Below, one piece after another: positions 17,143 to 26,586 of a stretch of DNA of 64,000 nt. The stretch is from Candidatus Reidiella endopervernicosa. Its GTDB lineage: Bacteria > Pseudomonadota > Gammaproteobacteria > GCF-013343005. The stretch covers positions 806,001-870,000 of the forward strand of contig NZ_CP054491.1 of the NCBI RefSeq assembly GCF_013343005.1, written 5' to 3'. Both the position numbers and the translations under genes were made by a program. The notes beneath the pieces were generated by a model. It ran no database searches. It was given only the letters and a program-made list of their open reading frames with translations, and was not told the origin of the DNA. Numbering within the stretch: the first letter of the stretch is position 1; each line of letters starts with the position of its first letter.

Positions 17143-17763
17143 TCAGTTGCTGATGCGCATCGGCACGGTGTTGATCTTGTTTTCCCACAGCTTGGCACGC
17201 ACCTTGTTGAGCTCTTTACGACCGGTGTAGGGGCCAAGGTGGACGCGGTGCCAGGTTGAATTATTGTTCACCGTAACGGTCTGGATCGTCGCTTGGTAGC
17301 CAAGAAACGCCAGTTTTGCCTTCAGGCTGTCGGCCTGTTTCAGGGTGCGGAAGGAGCCGACCTGCAGCACGTAGCGGGCAGTAGGTTGGTCCGATTTGGT
17401 GCTGCTGGTCGCTGGCGCCTCACGTGGCACCTCAACCTCCATCTCCGGCAGCATGTCGTAGAAGTCGAAGCGGGGTGACTCATCAACCGGTTTCGGTGCA
17501 GCCTTCTTAACCGGCTTTTTAACTGCAGCGGGCTTGTTTGTTGAGCTGGCGACGGGTTTGTTATCGGTTGGATTCTGCTTCAGATAGACCAGACCGGCGA
17601 CCAACAGTCCTATCAGCAGGCCAGCAACCAACCACAGCCAGCCAGGTGCAGAACGGCCTGCCGGTTTACCGGAGGCAGCGCTTTTTTTCGGTGCGGCGCG
17701 TTTGCGTGGCTTCGGTTTGTTTGCGCCGCTGCCGGCGTTTTTGAAGTCGCGCTGGGTACTCAC
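17143..17763 (-). CDS. SPOR-domain cell-envelope protein
   Basis: A 206-residue protein with a basic N-terminus ([20 protein letters not shown]). One membrane helix lies near 41-61 ([20 protein letters not shown]). A Lys/Pro-rich linker follows, then a C-terminal SPOR domain ([20 protein letters not shown] to [17 protein letters not shown]). SPOR domains bind denuded septal peptidoglycan, so a FtsN-like role at division is plausible. The GTG start overlaps the argS stop by 4 bases, the same argS-SPOR pairing seen in many gammaproteobacteria. Confidence 0.85.
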   Translation of the reverse strand: MSTQRDFKNAGSGANKPKPRKRAAPKKSAASGKPAGRSAPGWLWLVAGLLIGLLVAGLVYLKQNPTDNKPVASSTNKPAAVKKPVKKAAPKPVDESPRFDFYDMLPEMEVEVPREAPATSSTKSDQPTARYVLQVGSFRTLKQADSLKAKLAFLGYQATIQTVTVNNNSTWHRVHLGPYTGRKELNKVRAKLWENKINTVPMRISN

Positions 17764-19529
17764 ATGCTCTCCGGCGCAGAGATGCCGAGCAGATTGAGAC
17801 CATTGGCCAGCACCTGGCGGGTGGCGCTGATCAGATTGAGGCGCGCATCGCGTAGCTCAGGCTGATCCTCAATCAGAAACGGGTGGGCGTTGTAGTAGGT
17901 GTGGAACTCATTGGCCAGCTCACGCAGATAGTGGGCGAGTTGATGTGGCTCGTGGCTGAGTGCCGCGCCCTCGACCAACTCGGGGTAGCGTGACAGGGCG
18001 ACCATCAGGCTCTCCTCGTGTGGCTCGTGCAGCAGGTGCAGATTGGATGCACCGCGTGCTTCATCGCGTTCCAGTTTTTTCTCTGTTAGCTGACGCTGCA
18101 CGCTGCAGACGCGGGCGTGGGCGTACTGGATGTAGTACATCGGGTTGTCGTTGCTCTGCGACTTGGCCAGATCGAGGTCGAAGTCCATGTGCTGCTCGCA
18201 TTTGCGCATCACGTAGAAGAAGCGTGCCGCATCGGAGCCGACCTCCTGGCGCAGTTCGCGCAGGGTGACGAAGGAGCCGGAGCGAGTCGACATCTGTACC
18301 TTCTCTCCGCCGCGGAAGAGGCTGGCGAACTGCACCAGCAGCACATCGAGTTTGTCGGCATCCTCCTTGTCGCCCATTGCGGTCAGTGCTGCCTTTACCC
18401 GTGGTACATAGCCGTGGTGATCGGCACCCCAGATATCGATGACGCGGTCGAAGCCGCGGTCGAGTTTGTGCCAGTGGTAGGCGATATCGGAGGCGAAGTA
18501 GGTCTTAATGCCATTGTCGCGGACCACGACACGATCCTTCTCATCACCGAACTCGGTGGAGCGGAACCAGAGTGCCCCCTTCTTTTCGTAGACATGACCC
18601 GATTTTTTCAGCTGTTCGATCGCCTCGTCGACCTTGCCCGATTCGACCAGTGAGCGTTCCGAGAACCACTCCTCATATTTAACGCCAAACCCCTTAAGGT
18701 CGGCACGAATGTCATCGAGGATGGTGCTGAGGCCGAGGTCGAACACCTCGCGGTAGCGCGCCTTGCCCAGCAGCGTTTTGGCGCGGGCGATCAAGCCGTC
18801 GATGTGGGTCTCTTTGTCGCCACCGGCGGGTTCGTCAGCAGGGACGCCATCAAACACCGTCTCGGCAGGATGGGCCAGCCTGTTATCGTGGTTGCGGTGC
18901 AAGGTGGCGGCGATATCCCAGACATACTCACCCTTGTAGCCGTTGGCGGGGAATTCGAACTCGACTCCAGCCAATGACAGGTAGCGTAGCCAGACGCTGG
19001 TGGCGAGGATGTCCATCTGTCGTCCGGCATCGTTAACGTAGTATTCGCGGTGAACCGAAAAACCGACCGCTTCGAGCAGATCGGCGACAGTGGCGCCGTA
19101 GGCGGCGCCTCGACCGTGACCGACGTGCAGCGGGCCGGTGGGGTTAGCAGAGACATATTCGACCTGTACCGATTTTCCTTCACCGATGGTGCTGCGACCG
19201 TACTGCTCGCTCTGCTGCATGATCTCACCAACCACGGTGTGGTAGGCATCGGCGGCGAGGGTGAAGTTAATAAAACCGGGACCAGCAATATCGACCCTCT
19301 TCACACCGGCGGATTCAGGCAGACGCTCGACCAGCAGCTCGGCAATCTCACGAGGTTTGCGACGCGCCGCCTTGGCCAGGGTCATTGCTACATTGCTGGC
19401 AAAGTCTCCGTGGCTGCGGTCACGGGTGCGCTCGATGTGGAGTTGGGGCTGGGTGTCGGCAGGGAGCAGGTCGTCGGCCTTCATCTGCGCCAGTGCCTGT
19501 TCTACGAGTTGTTTGATCTGCTGTTTCAA
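17760..19529 (-). CDS. argS: Arginyl-tRNA synthetase
   Basis: A 589-residue class I synthetase. The HIGH motif is HVGH in [17 protein letters not shown]. The KMSKS position reads QMSTRSG, a normal variation for ArgS. The additional N-terminal domain spans residues 1-90, and the DALR anticodon-binding domain lies near the C-terminus ([15 protein letters not shown]). The start is a TTG (TTG AAA CAG). It charges tRNA-Arg. It is translationally coupled to the SPOR gene. Confidence 0.95.
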   Translation of the reverse strand: MKQQIKQLVEQALAQMKADDLLPADTQPQLHIERTRDRSHGDFASNVAMTLAKAARRKPREIAELLVERLPESAGVKRVDIAGPGFINFTLAADAYHTVVGEIMQQSEQYGRSTIGEGKSVQVEYVSANPTGPLHVGHGRGAAYGATVADLLEAVGFSVHREYYVNDAGRQMDILATSVWLRYLSLAGVEFEFPANGYKGEYVWDIAATLHRNHDNRLAHPAETVFDGVPADEPAGGDKETHIDGLIARAKTLLGKARYREVFDLGLSTILDDIRADLKGFGVKYEEWFSERSLVESGKVDEAIEQLKKSGHVYEKKGALWFRSTEFGDEKDRVVVRDNGIKTYFASDIAYHWHKLDRGFDRVIDIWGADHHGYVPRVKAALTAMGDKEDADKLDVLLVQFASLFRGGEKVQMSTRSGSFVTLRELRQEVGSDAARFFYVMRKCEQHMDFDLDLAKSQSNDNPMYYIQYAHARVCSVQRQLTEKKLERDEARGASNLHLLHEPHEESLMVALSRYPELVEGAALSHEPHQLAHYLRELANEFHTYYNAHPFLIEDQPELRDARLNLISATRQVLANGLNLLGISAPESM

Positions 19530-19629
19530 GTCGAATATCCGCTGGTTCTGAGTGGTGCGTGAAAAAGTTGCGCCATTCTACCGTGCAGGTCGAGGCTTTG
19601 AAATCGGTTTGCAGCACTCAATGCCGCTT

Positions 19630-21837
19630 CTAGAAGATCTCCATCGGGTCGATATCGATCGACCAGCGTACCTTGCGGGCGCTCTTCTCACTCTCCAGCT
19701 GTGGAATCAGGCCGGTGAGTAACTGCTGTAGCGGAGCGCGATCGGAGGCCTGCAGCAGCAGCTGGGCTCGATAACGTCCGGCGCGGCGTGGCATCGGAGC
19801 CGGAATCGGGCCGAGTAGCATGACCTCGTTAATACCGTAGGCACTGCCAAGCTCACGTGCGCGCTCGAGGAAGGTGAAGGGGGCCTGACTATCGGTTGCG
19901 TCGGCGCGTAGCAGCGCATAACGGCAGTTGGGAGGCAGGTCGGCGAGATTGCGTTCAGCGAGTGCTGCCTCAGCGAAACGTGCGTAGCCGTCGGTTAGCA
20001 GTGAGTTGAGCAGTGGATTCTCGGGGTGGTGGGTTTGGATCACTACCTCGCCGGGACGTTCGGCACGACCGGCACGCCCCGCGACCTGAACCACCAGCTG
20101 CGCCATCCGTTCGGTGGCACGGAAATCGGCACCGTAGAGCGCCTGGTCGATATCGAGAATCGCCACCAGGGTGACGTCGGGCAGGTGGTGTCCCTTGGCG
20201 AGCATCTGGGTGCCGATCAGGATGCGCGCCTCACCGCTATGTGCCAGCGCCAGTTTCTCCTCCATAGCCCCCTTATTGCGGGTGGTGTCGCGGTCGATAC
20301 GTACATGGCCGACCTCGGGGAAGTGACTGCTGAGTGCGGTCTCGATCCGTTCGGTACCGAGCCCCAGTGGTCGCAGATCGGGGCTACCGCAGTCGGGACA
20401 CTGTTCGGGTAGCGGGCGGTGGGTGTCGCAGTGGTGGCAGCGCAGCGCTACGGCGCGCTGGTGCAGGGTGTAGTGATGGTCACAACGCGGACAGTCAGCG
20501 ATCCAGCCGCAGTCGTGGCAGAAGAGGGTGGGGGCGAAGCCACGGCGATTGAGAAACAGCAGTACCTGACCACCCTTGTCGAGGTGGTGGCGTATCGACT
20601 CGAGCAGCGGTGGTGAGAGGCCATCCTCCATCGGCAGGCTGCGAACATCGAGCAGACGTAGCTTGGGATGGATGGCGTTACCGACACGCTCTGGAAGATG
20701 CAGTCGTTTGTAGCGTTGCTGGTTGAGGTTATGCAGGCTCTCCAGGGATGGGGTGGCGGTGCCGAGTACGATCGGAATCTTGTGATGGCGGGCGCGCAGT
20801 ACTGCCAGGTCGCGGGCGTGGTAGCGGAAACCGTCCTGCTGTTTGTAGGAGAGGTCGTGCTCCTCATCGACCACAATGAGCCCCGGCCTCGCCAGTGGTG
20901 TGAATAGCGCCGATCGCGTGCCGATCACCACCGGTGCAGTGCCGCTGCTGGCGGCCAGCCAGGCGCAGAGGCGTTCGCGGTTACTCAGACCGGAGTGGAG
21001 CACCGCAAGCGCTACACCGAGACGGCGAAAACGTTCGACCAGCTGGGGCGTAAGGCCAATCTCTGGGATCAGTACCAGAACCTGCTCACCACGATCGATA
21101 ACGGCACGGATCATATGCAGGTAGACCTCAGTCTTGCCGCTACCGGTCACCCCCTCCAGGAGCCAGGCGTTAAAGCCGCTACCGGCATCGAGTACCGCAT
21201 CGACCGCCTGCTGTTGCAGCGAATTAAGATCGATCAAAGCCGTGGCGGAGCTATCGGCTGCCTCAAGGCAGGGGCGCTCGTTGACCTCGACCAGCCCTTT
21301 ATTGATCAGGGCACGCAGTGCACCGCGCCAGTCACCCTCCAGGTCGGAGAGCGCCTCACTGGTCACACCTTCAGGATGGGCCTTGAGGCGATTAAGCAGC
21401 GTGGCTTGCCGTGGGGCACGTTTCAGTTCCAGCGGATCCTTGTTGAGGCCGGCATCGGTTATCTGCCACTGCTGTTCACCGCGCACCTCAGCGGCATGAC
21501 CCTGGCGCAGCAGCACTGGCAGGGCGGTAGCGAGTGCCTCACCAATTGGGTGGTGATAGTAGTGGGCGCTCCAGACCAGCAGTTTGAGCAGCGTGGTATC
21601 AAAGAGCGGTTCCTGGTCGAGCAGATGATAGGCGCGTCGCAACCGCTTGAGTTCGAATTCACTCTCATCGGAAACCTCGACCAGCAGGCCGACCACCTTG
21701 GTCCGACCGAAGGGGATCTGTAGCCTGAGACCGGGTTGAAGCTGCGTGGTATCGCAATCCTTGGGTGGCAGATAGTCGAAGAGACGATAGAGGGGGGTGG
21801 GGACGGCGATTCGAAGGATCACGGCGGGGTCGGACAT
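19630..21837 (-). CDS. priA: Primosomal replication-restart helicase PriA
   Basis: The start was set at MSDPAVILRIAVPTPL (21837), which matches the family; the frame stays open upstream but that part is not conserved. Domains in order: 3'-end-binding domain (PTPLYRLFDYLPP), winged helix, helicase with Walker A GVTGSGKTEVYL and box DEEHDLSY, and zinc-binding cysteines (CHDCGWIADCPRCD, CHHCD, CPDCGS). Helicase motifs GTQMLAKGHHLP and VAGRAGRAERPG follow. It reloads the replisome at stalled forks. The length of about 735 residues is typical. Confidence 0.95.
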   Translation of the reverse strand: MSDPAVILRIAVPTPLYRLFDYLPPKDCDTTQLQPGLRLQIPFGRTKVVGLLVEVSDESEFELKRLRRAYHLLDQEPLFDTTLLKLLVWSAHYYHHPIGEALATALPVLLRQGHAAEVRGEQQWQITDAGLNKDPLELKRAPRQATLLNRLKAHPEGVTSEALSDLEGDWRGALRALINKGLVEVNERPCLEAADSSATALIDLNSLQQQAVDAVLDAGSGFNAWLLEGVTGSGKTEVYLHMIRAVIDRGEQVLVLIPEIGLTPQLVERFRRLGVALAVLHSGLSNRERLCAWLAASSGTAPVVIGTRSALFTPLARPGLIVVDEEHDLSYKQQDGFRYHARDLAVLRARHHKIPIVLGTATPSLESLHNLNQQRYKRLHLPERVGNAIHPKLRLLDVRSLPMEDGLSPPLLESIRHHLDKGGQVLLFLNRRGFAPTLFCHDCGWIADCPRCDHHYTLHQRAVALRCHHCDTHRPLPEQCPDCGSPDLRPLGLGTERIETALSSHFPEVGHVRIDRDTTRNKGAMEEKLALAHSGEARILIGTQMLAKGHHLPDVTLVAILDIDQALYGADFRATERMAQLVVQVAGRAGRAERPGEVVIQTHHPENPLLNSLLTDGYARFAEAALAERNLADLPPNCRYALLRADATDSQAPFTFLERARELGSAYGINEVMLLGPIPAPMPRRAGRYRAQLLLQASDRAPLQQLLTGLIPQLESEKSARKVRWSIDIDPMEIF

Positions 21838-22210
21838 GGGCGCTACTCTACACCATTTTTTTGCGCCGATGGGTGCGCGAATCTGTCTCCAGTTAGGGGG
21901 CAAACCTCATGTGAATTATTAACAAAGATCACCTAACTGTTTAACCCATATAGAAAACGCAGTTTAGTCCACAAAAGCTGTGGATAACTTTGTGGATGAA
22001 ATGGGGCAAAGGGGGTGTAGGCAGCGCTATTGTTGCATATTTGTTAAATTGGTTATTTTTTAATCAATTCTTCATATGTTAATAATATCAATATGTTATA
22101 GCGTGTTATTAAGTCGTTGGTTGAGGCTAGGGGCGTTTGTCAGTATTTTTACAGCGTCTTCCTCCTATTTGTGCATAAAGTCATATTTCAGGCTTGTGTT
22201 TTATTGGTCA
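21838..22210. other. Non-coding A/T-rich gap with two DnaA-box-like sites
   Basis: The sequence between priA and the flavin-binding gene shows no supported gene. Positions 21979-21987 read TGTGGATAA, the exact complement of the DnaA box TTATCCACA. A related TGTGGATGA follows at 21991-21999. The stretch 22040-22200 is strongly A/T rich. Two boxes without dnaA, dnaN or more repeats do not make an origin; they may be a priA regulatory site. Confidence 0.45.
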
Positions 22211-22765
22211 CTATGGCTGGGATCGGCCCTGCGCGGGCAGGTTATCGATACTGACGGCATTCTTTTTCTGCCAATATTCACGGATGCCGCTCTCTCCCTT
22301 CTTTTCAGCCCACTCAAGCAGCTTTTTTCGCTCCCCAACCGGCTCCATCAGCGGTACGCCGAAGCCGCAGGAGGTCTTTACCATGTCGACGCTGATACGG
22401 ACGATTTGGCGTACCCCCGGAAGATCTTCATCAAACAGTCCGCGAAGAGTGTCCCATTCGCCGCTATCGGGTAGTAGCACCTCACCGCGGCCGTAGAGGC
22501 GAAGTATCTTGGGATCGCCGCTAAAGGCGCAGAGCATCACGGTAATGCGCCCATTCTCGGCCAGTTGGGCCGCCGTTTCGTTACCGCTACCGGTCAAGTC
22601 GAGAAAAACCAGCTCGAGTGGGCCGGTAATGCGCAGTGTGTCGTAACCGCGCGGTGAGAGATTGATATGACCATCCTCGGTCAGGGGTGCCGAGGCGACA
22701 AAATAGAGGGATTGAGCTTCAATCCACTGTTGTAGTTCGGGTGAGATCTCATGATGCATTCCCAT
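22211..22765 (-). CDS. Pyridoxamine 5'-phosphate oxidase-family flavin-binding protein
   Basis: A 184-residue protein with the split-barrel FMN-binding fold of the PPOX family. It begins with residues pairing LYFVASAPLTEDGHINLSPR, then LVFLDLTGSGNETAAQLAEN and RITVMLCAFSGDPKILRLYG. The C-terminal part (VKTSCGFGVP) matches the subgroup often annotated as putative pyridoxamine-phosphate oxidase without proven activity. It probably binds FMN or F420-like cofactors in a small redox role; the substrate is unknown. It is a single-gene unit. Confidence 0.82.
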   Translation of the reverse strand: MGMHHEISPELQQWIEAQSLYFVASAPLTEDGHINLSPRGYDTLRITGPLELVFLDLTGSGNETAAQLAENGRITVMLCAFSGDPKILRLYGRGEVLLPDSGEWDTLRGLFDEDLPGVRQIVRISVDMVKTSCGFGVPLMEPVGERKKLLEWAEKKGESGIREYWQKKNAVSIDNLPAQGRSQP

Positions 22766-22896
22766 TGATCGATTCCTTATATTAGGTTATTGACGATTTT
22801 CAGATGCTAACACCAATAAAAGTCGATAGGTGTGTCAGCCGATCTCAATCAGCTGCGCTAAAGGGGGTGAAGTAACCAAATAAAAGGATCGTAAAT

Positions 22897-23432
22897 ATAA
22901 AACAGATTAAGCGTGTTGTGGCGGTGGTATTGGGTCTTACGGTGATCGGTCCGATGAGTGTGTCGGCAGATGATCTGACCCAGGGTCAGTGGATTGAGTT
23001 ACGTGGTAAGTGAGTCGATAAGCACCTAGATCGTAAAGGGGAATGTATTGATGCCCGTCTTGACCGTCGCGCCGTACATGCAGAGGCAGTGGGGAAGATT
23101 TGACTGCTGAGGATTGGTTGGAGCTGCAGCCCGACCCGAGCACCCCGAGCCGTCACGGGAGCTGGAGCGTGAGGCAACAATACGTGAGCGTATGCAGCGT
23201 TTCCGTAACCTGACCTCAGAAGAGCTTACTGCACTTCGTTATGGCTAGAACCGCTAAACAAGGCTCCCACAGGTGCGTTGTGATGCGTTGCGTAAGGCGT
23301 TGGCAGGGAATGAGTGCCGATGAGCGTGCGGCGCTTCGTGAAAAGTGGAGTGAGCGTCGAGAGCAGCGGATGTTTCAGAAGACGGTTTGGGCGGCGGTGC
23401 TGGGCGAGGTTAACAGGAAGATTGCAGGCAAT
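22897..23432 (+). pseudogene. Decayed secreted-protein gene (charged repeat / DUF3106-like)
   Basis: An ATA stands where the start codon should be, 8 bases after AAAGGA. A signal peptide follows (KQIKRVVAVVLGLTVIGP to VSADDLTQGQWIELRGK) and then a TGA. The next codons give HLDRKGECIDARLDRRAVHA, a repeat seen in small secreted gammaproteobacterial proteins. After further shifts it reads RMQRFRNLTSEELTALRYG and MSADERAALREKWSERREQR, typical of DUF3106-like proteins. No continuous frame exists. It may be two former genes run together. Confidence 0.5.
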
Positions 23433-23460
23433 AAAAAAGGCCCCTTTCGGGGCCTTTTTT
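23433..23460. terminator. Bidirectional terminator beside the dsrL-like gene
   Basis: Six A residues, GGCCCC, TTTC loop, GGGGCC and six T residues form a symmetrical stem that can act on both strands. It ends 17 bp from the stop of the dsrL-like gene, which it most likely serves. Confidence 0.9.
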
Positions 23461-23476
23461 GTCGTGCGGGTAGCGC

Positions 23477-25456
23477 TTACTCGCCCATGCCCATCTCGAT
23501 GTAGCCGGTGGGGCAGACGTCGGCACAGATGTGGCAACCGATACAGCGTGAGTAGTCGGTGTAGACGTAACGACCCAGGGTGGAGTCCTGCTTGGGGGTC
23601 TTCTTCACAGCTTCCTGTGGGCAGAAGACGACGCAGTTGTCACACTCGAAGCACATGCCGCAGCTCATGCAGCGATCGGCCTCAGCACGAACATCCTCTT
23701 CGCTCAGTGGCTGCAGACGCTCCTCGAAGTGTCCCAGAACCTCCTCAGCGTTCACATCGAGCTCATTGCGAATGTGGCGCGGTGTCTCTTCATAGTGACC
23801 AAGGAAGAGGTCATTTGAAGGGATGATCTCAAAGCGTGAGCGATCTTCGAAGTTGTGAACCGCCCAATCGTTCTCTGAGGTGCCACGTAGGCCGAGATCG
23901 ATCTCCTTGGCAAAGCCCTCCTCCTTGGAGACCTCTTCGCGGCCAGCAGCCTCAAAATTAGCGGGTGTATGGTCAGTCTCTTCGAGTTTCATCATCAGAT
24001 CGAAGTGGTGTACATCAACCTTGGGACGTTTAACCATCTCCTGCTTGTTCAGGTAGTGGTCGATACTATCGACGGCGACTGACGCCTGGCCGATCGCAGT
24101 GGTCAACAGGTGAGGACGGATGATGTCGCCTGCGACAAACAGCCCCTCCTTGCCCTTAACCTGGAAGTTGCTGTCGGAGTCGATCAGGCCACGACCATTA
24201 TTGAAATCTTCCATGCCGGATAGATCACCGGTCTGGCCGATCGCGCCAACGATCAGGTCGGCCTCGATATCCATTTCGGAACCCTCAACGATGCTGGATT
24301 CGTTGCCGTTCCACTCAACACGTACAACGCGTAGTGCCTTGGCGCGACCATCCGCGTCGAGTACGACCTCGACGGGGTTGAGGCTGCCGGTGATGGTGAC
24401 ACCTTCGTTCTCAGCCGCCACAACCTCGTGCTTGGCTGCAGGCATCTTGTCGACCGGGCGACGGTAGACCAGCTGCACCTCGGCGCCCTCTTTGGTGGCG
24501 ACGGTAGCAACATCGTGTGCGGTCTGACCGAGGATGACATTCTCAGGGCGGTCGTTCTCGTGGACGTTGGTGATGTTGCCGAGACGGCGGGCAACGGAGA
24601 CAACGTCCATGGCGGTATCACCACCACCGACAACCACAACCTTCTTGCCGACGTGCTGCAAGCGGCCGTGGTTGAATGCGGAGAGGAAGGAGACGCCGGA
24701 TACGCAGTTGGAGGCGTCACCGCCAGGGACTGGCAGGCCGCGGCCTGACTGAGCGCCGATGGTGATCAGGATGGCGTCGAACTCTTTCTCGATCTCTTCC
24801 ATGGTGACGTCACGACCGATGCGAGTCTCCATACGGGTCTCAACACCCATGTCGATGATGCGTTTGATCTCGCCATCAAGCACGTTACGCGGGGTACGGT
24901 AGCCCGGGATGCCGTAGCGCATCATGCCGCCCAGCTCGACGTGGTCGTCGAAGATGGTGGCGCCGTGGCCCTTGCGGCGCAGCTGGAAGGCTGCTGCCAT
25001 ACCGGCAGGTCCGCCACCGATGATCGCGACCTTCTTACCAGTCTCGCTATCGGGCTTGCTGAAGGTCAGGTTGTTCTCAAGTGCGTAGTTGCCGAGGTAG
25101 TGCTCAACCGAGTTGATGCCGACAAAGTCTTCGACCTCGTTGCGGTTACAGCCATCCTGACACGGTGCTGGGCAGACTCGACCCATGATGCCGGGGAAAG
25201 GGTTGGAGTCGGTGGCACGGCGGAAGGCGTACTCCTGCCAGCTCATATCACCCGCAGGCTTCTCGATACCACGAACGATACTCAGCCAACCACGGATGTC
25301 GTGGCCCGAGGGGCAGCTACCCTGACAGGGTGGGGTTTTGTGCACATAGGTCGGGCACTTGTGGCTCCAGCTCGCCTGGAAGATCTCTTCAGACCAGGTG
25401 CGTGGTGATTGATCGCCATCTTCGTAGCGGCGGAAGTTAAGAGTCTTGTCCGTCAT
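23477..25456 (-). CDS. DsrL-like NAD(P)-dependent iron-sulfur flavoprotein (GltD family with C-terminal ferredoxin domain)
   Basis: The protein has 659 residues. The N-terminal double 4Fe-4S region has cysteines in KCPTYVHKTPPCQGSCPSG (34-50) and CPAPCQDGCNRNEVE (95-109). The FAD Rossmann motif is GGGPAG at 147-152, and the NAD(P) motif [17 protein letters not shown] lies near 275. Two 4Fe-4S motifs close the chain (CMSCGMCFECDNCVVFCP and CIGCHICADVCPTG). This size and layout are those of DsrL, the partner of reverse dissimilatory sulfite reductase in sulfur-storing bacteria, rather than of GltD (about 470 residues). No other dsr gene is in the window. A related glutamate-synthase-like oxidoreductase is the alternative. 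Confidence 0.75.
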   Translation of the reverse strand: MTDKTLNFRRYEDGDQSPRTWSEEIFQASWSHKCPTYVHKTPPCQGSCPSGHDIRGWLSIVRGIEKPAGDMSWQEYAFRRATDSNPFPGIMGRVCPAPCQDGCNRNEVEDFVGINSVEHYLGNYALENNLTFSKPDSETGKKVAIIGGGPAGMAAAFQLRRKGHGATIFDDHVELGGMMRYGIPGYRTPRNVLDGEIKRIIDMGVETRMETRIGRDVTMEEIEKEFDAILITIGAQSGRGLPVPGGDASNCVSGVSFLSAFNHGRLQHVGKKVVVVGGGDTAMDVVSVARRLGNITNVHENDRPENVILGQTAHDVATVATKEGAEVQLVYRRPVDKMPAAKHEVVAAENEGVTITGSLNPVEVVLDADGRAKALRVVRVEWNGNESSIVEGSEMDIEADLIVGAIGQTGDLSGMEDFNNGRGLIDSDSNFQVKGKEGLFVAGDIIRPHLLTTAIGQASVAVDSIDHYLNKQEMVKRPKVDVHHFDLMMKLEETDHTPANFEAAGREEVSKEEGFAKEIDLGLRGTSENDWAVHNFEDRSRFEIIPSNDLFLGHYEETPRHIRNELDVNAEEVLGHFEERLQPLSEEDVRAEADRCMSCGMCFECDNCVVFCPQEAVKKTPKQDSTLGRYVYTDYSRCIGCHICADVCPTGYIEMGMGE

Positions 25457-25674
25457 AGCGCTGAAAACCTGTAGTTGTGTACGTTAATGGAGGCTAAGTA
25501 TCGCCCAAATGGGTCGAATACTTTATATATCTTTTGGGCTAGGCGCAAATCGTTTAGATCTGCGAAATCCTTACCATTTTAGGATTTCTTGGCGATTCGT
25601 CTATGGCTGGATGAGTGTGGGTATTCAATGCTGAGTCGCTTGTCTCGAAAAAAGCTTCGGGGTAGGGTGCGCCG

Positions 25675-26577
25675 ATGGCAAAATCCCAAGACAAGTGGCT
25701 CTTTCTGGTCGACGCCAGCGTCTACATCTTTCGTGCCTGGCACGCCTATCCCGATGACCTCTTCGACGAACAGGGGCACTCGGCCAATGCGGTACACGGT
25801 TTTGCGACCTTTTTATGCCAGTTGCTGGAGCGGGCGCGTCCCCGACATATCGGTGTCGCCTTCGATGAGAGTCTGCTGACCTCGTTCCGTAACCAGATCT
25901 ATCCCGCCTACAAGGCCAATCGTGAGCCGCCACCGCCCGAGCTGGAGCGGCAGATGAAGGCGTGCCGCAAACTAGCTGAATTAATGGGGATGACAACCTA
26001 CGCCAGCGATATCTACGAAGCGGATGATCTGATCGGCACTCTGGCGATCAAGATGCGCCCGCACGGATTTCGTACCGCAATTGTCAGTCGTGATAAGGAT
26101 CTGAGTCAGCTGCTCGCTGAACGCGACGTGATGTGGGACTTCGCCAACGATAAGAAGATTCGCCACAGCGAGGTGAAGGCACAGTATGGTGCCGAGGCGC
26201 ACCAGATCATTGATCTGCTGGCGCTGGCGGGTGATGCGGTCGATAACATTCCCGGTGTGCCGGGGGTGGGGCGCAAGACTGCAGAGGCGTTACTGGAGCG
26301 GCTCGGCTCGCTCGATGAGATCTATGAGCGGCTTGATGAGGTGGAGTTCTTCTCCATTCGTGGTGCTAAACGGGTGAAGCAGCTACTGCAGGAGCACCGG
26401 GAGATGGCGCTGATCTCACGCCAGCTCACCGCCATCGCCACCGATGCGCCGATCGAAGGAGCGCCTGAAAATCTGGAACGCAAGGAGCTCGATCAGGAGG
26501 CGCTTGAGACCTTCTGTGAGTTCCACAACTTTGATCGTTATCTGGGTGAGCGTTGTCTTGCCTCACGTCACCTATAG
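25675..26577 (+). CDS. 5'-3' exonuclease / flap endonuclease (PolA N-terminal-like)
   Basis: A 300-residue stand-alone 5' nuclease. Active-site acidic residues lie in LFLVDASVYIFRAWHAYP, AFDESLLTSFRNQIYPAYKA, YEADDLIGTLA and VSRDKDLSQLL. The helix-hairpin-helix H3TH motif is GDAVDNIPGVPGVGRKTAEA. It would cut 5' flaps or RNA primers. It is too short to be PolA and resembles the ExoIX/Xni-type or independent PolA-like nucleases. The next gene starts 9 bp downstream, so they are probably co-transcribed. Confidence 0.85.
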   Translation: MAKSQDKWLFLVDASVYIFRAWHAYPDDLFDEQGHSANAVHGFATFLCQLLERARPRHIGVAFDESLLTSFRNQIYPAYKANREPPPPELERQMKACRKLAELMGMTTYASDIYEADDLIGTLAIKMRPHGFRTAIVSRDKDLSQLLAERDVMWDFANDKKIRHSEVKAQYGAEAHQIIDLLALAGDAVDNIPGVPGVGRKTAEALLERLGSLDEIYERLDEVEFFSIRGAKRVKQLLQEHREMALISRQLTAIATDAPIEGAPENLERKELDQEALETFCEFHNFDRYLGERCLASRHL

Positions 26578-26586
26578 GGTTCTTCG

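Noticed and set aside
20995-21723. 242-codon plus-strand ORF
   Set aside because: It is antisense to priA, whose helicase and zinc motifs are intact; no homology or ribosome site supports the antisense frame.
21838-22210. Candidate chromosomal replication origin
   Set aside because: Only two DnaA-like boxes are present and dnaA, dnaN, parAB and gidA are not nearby.
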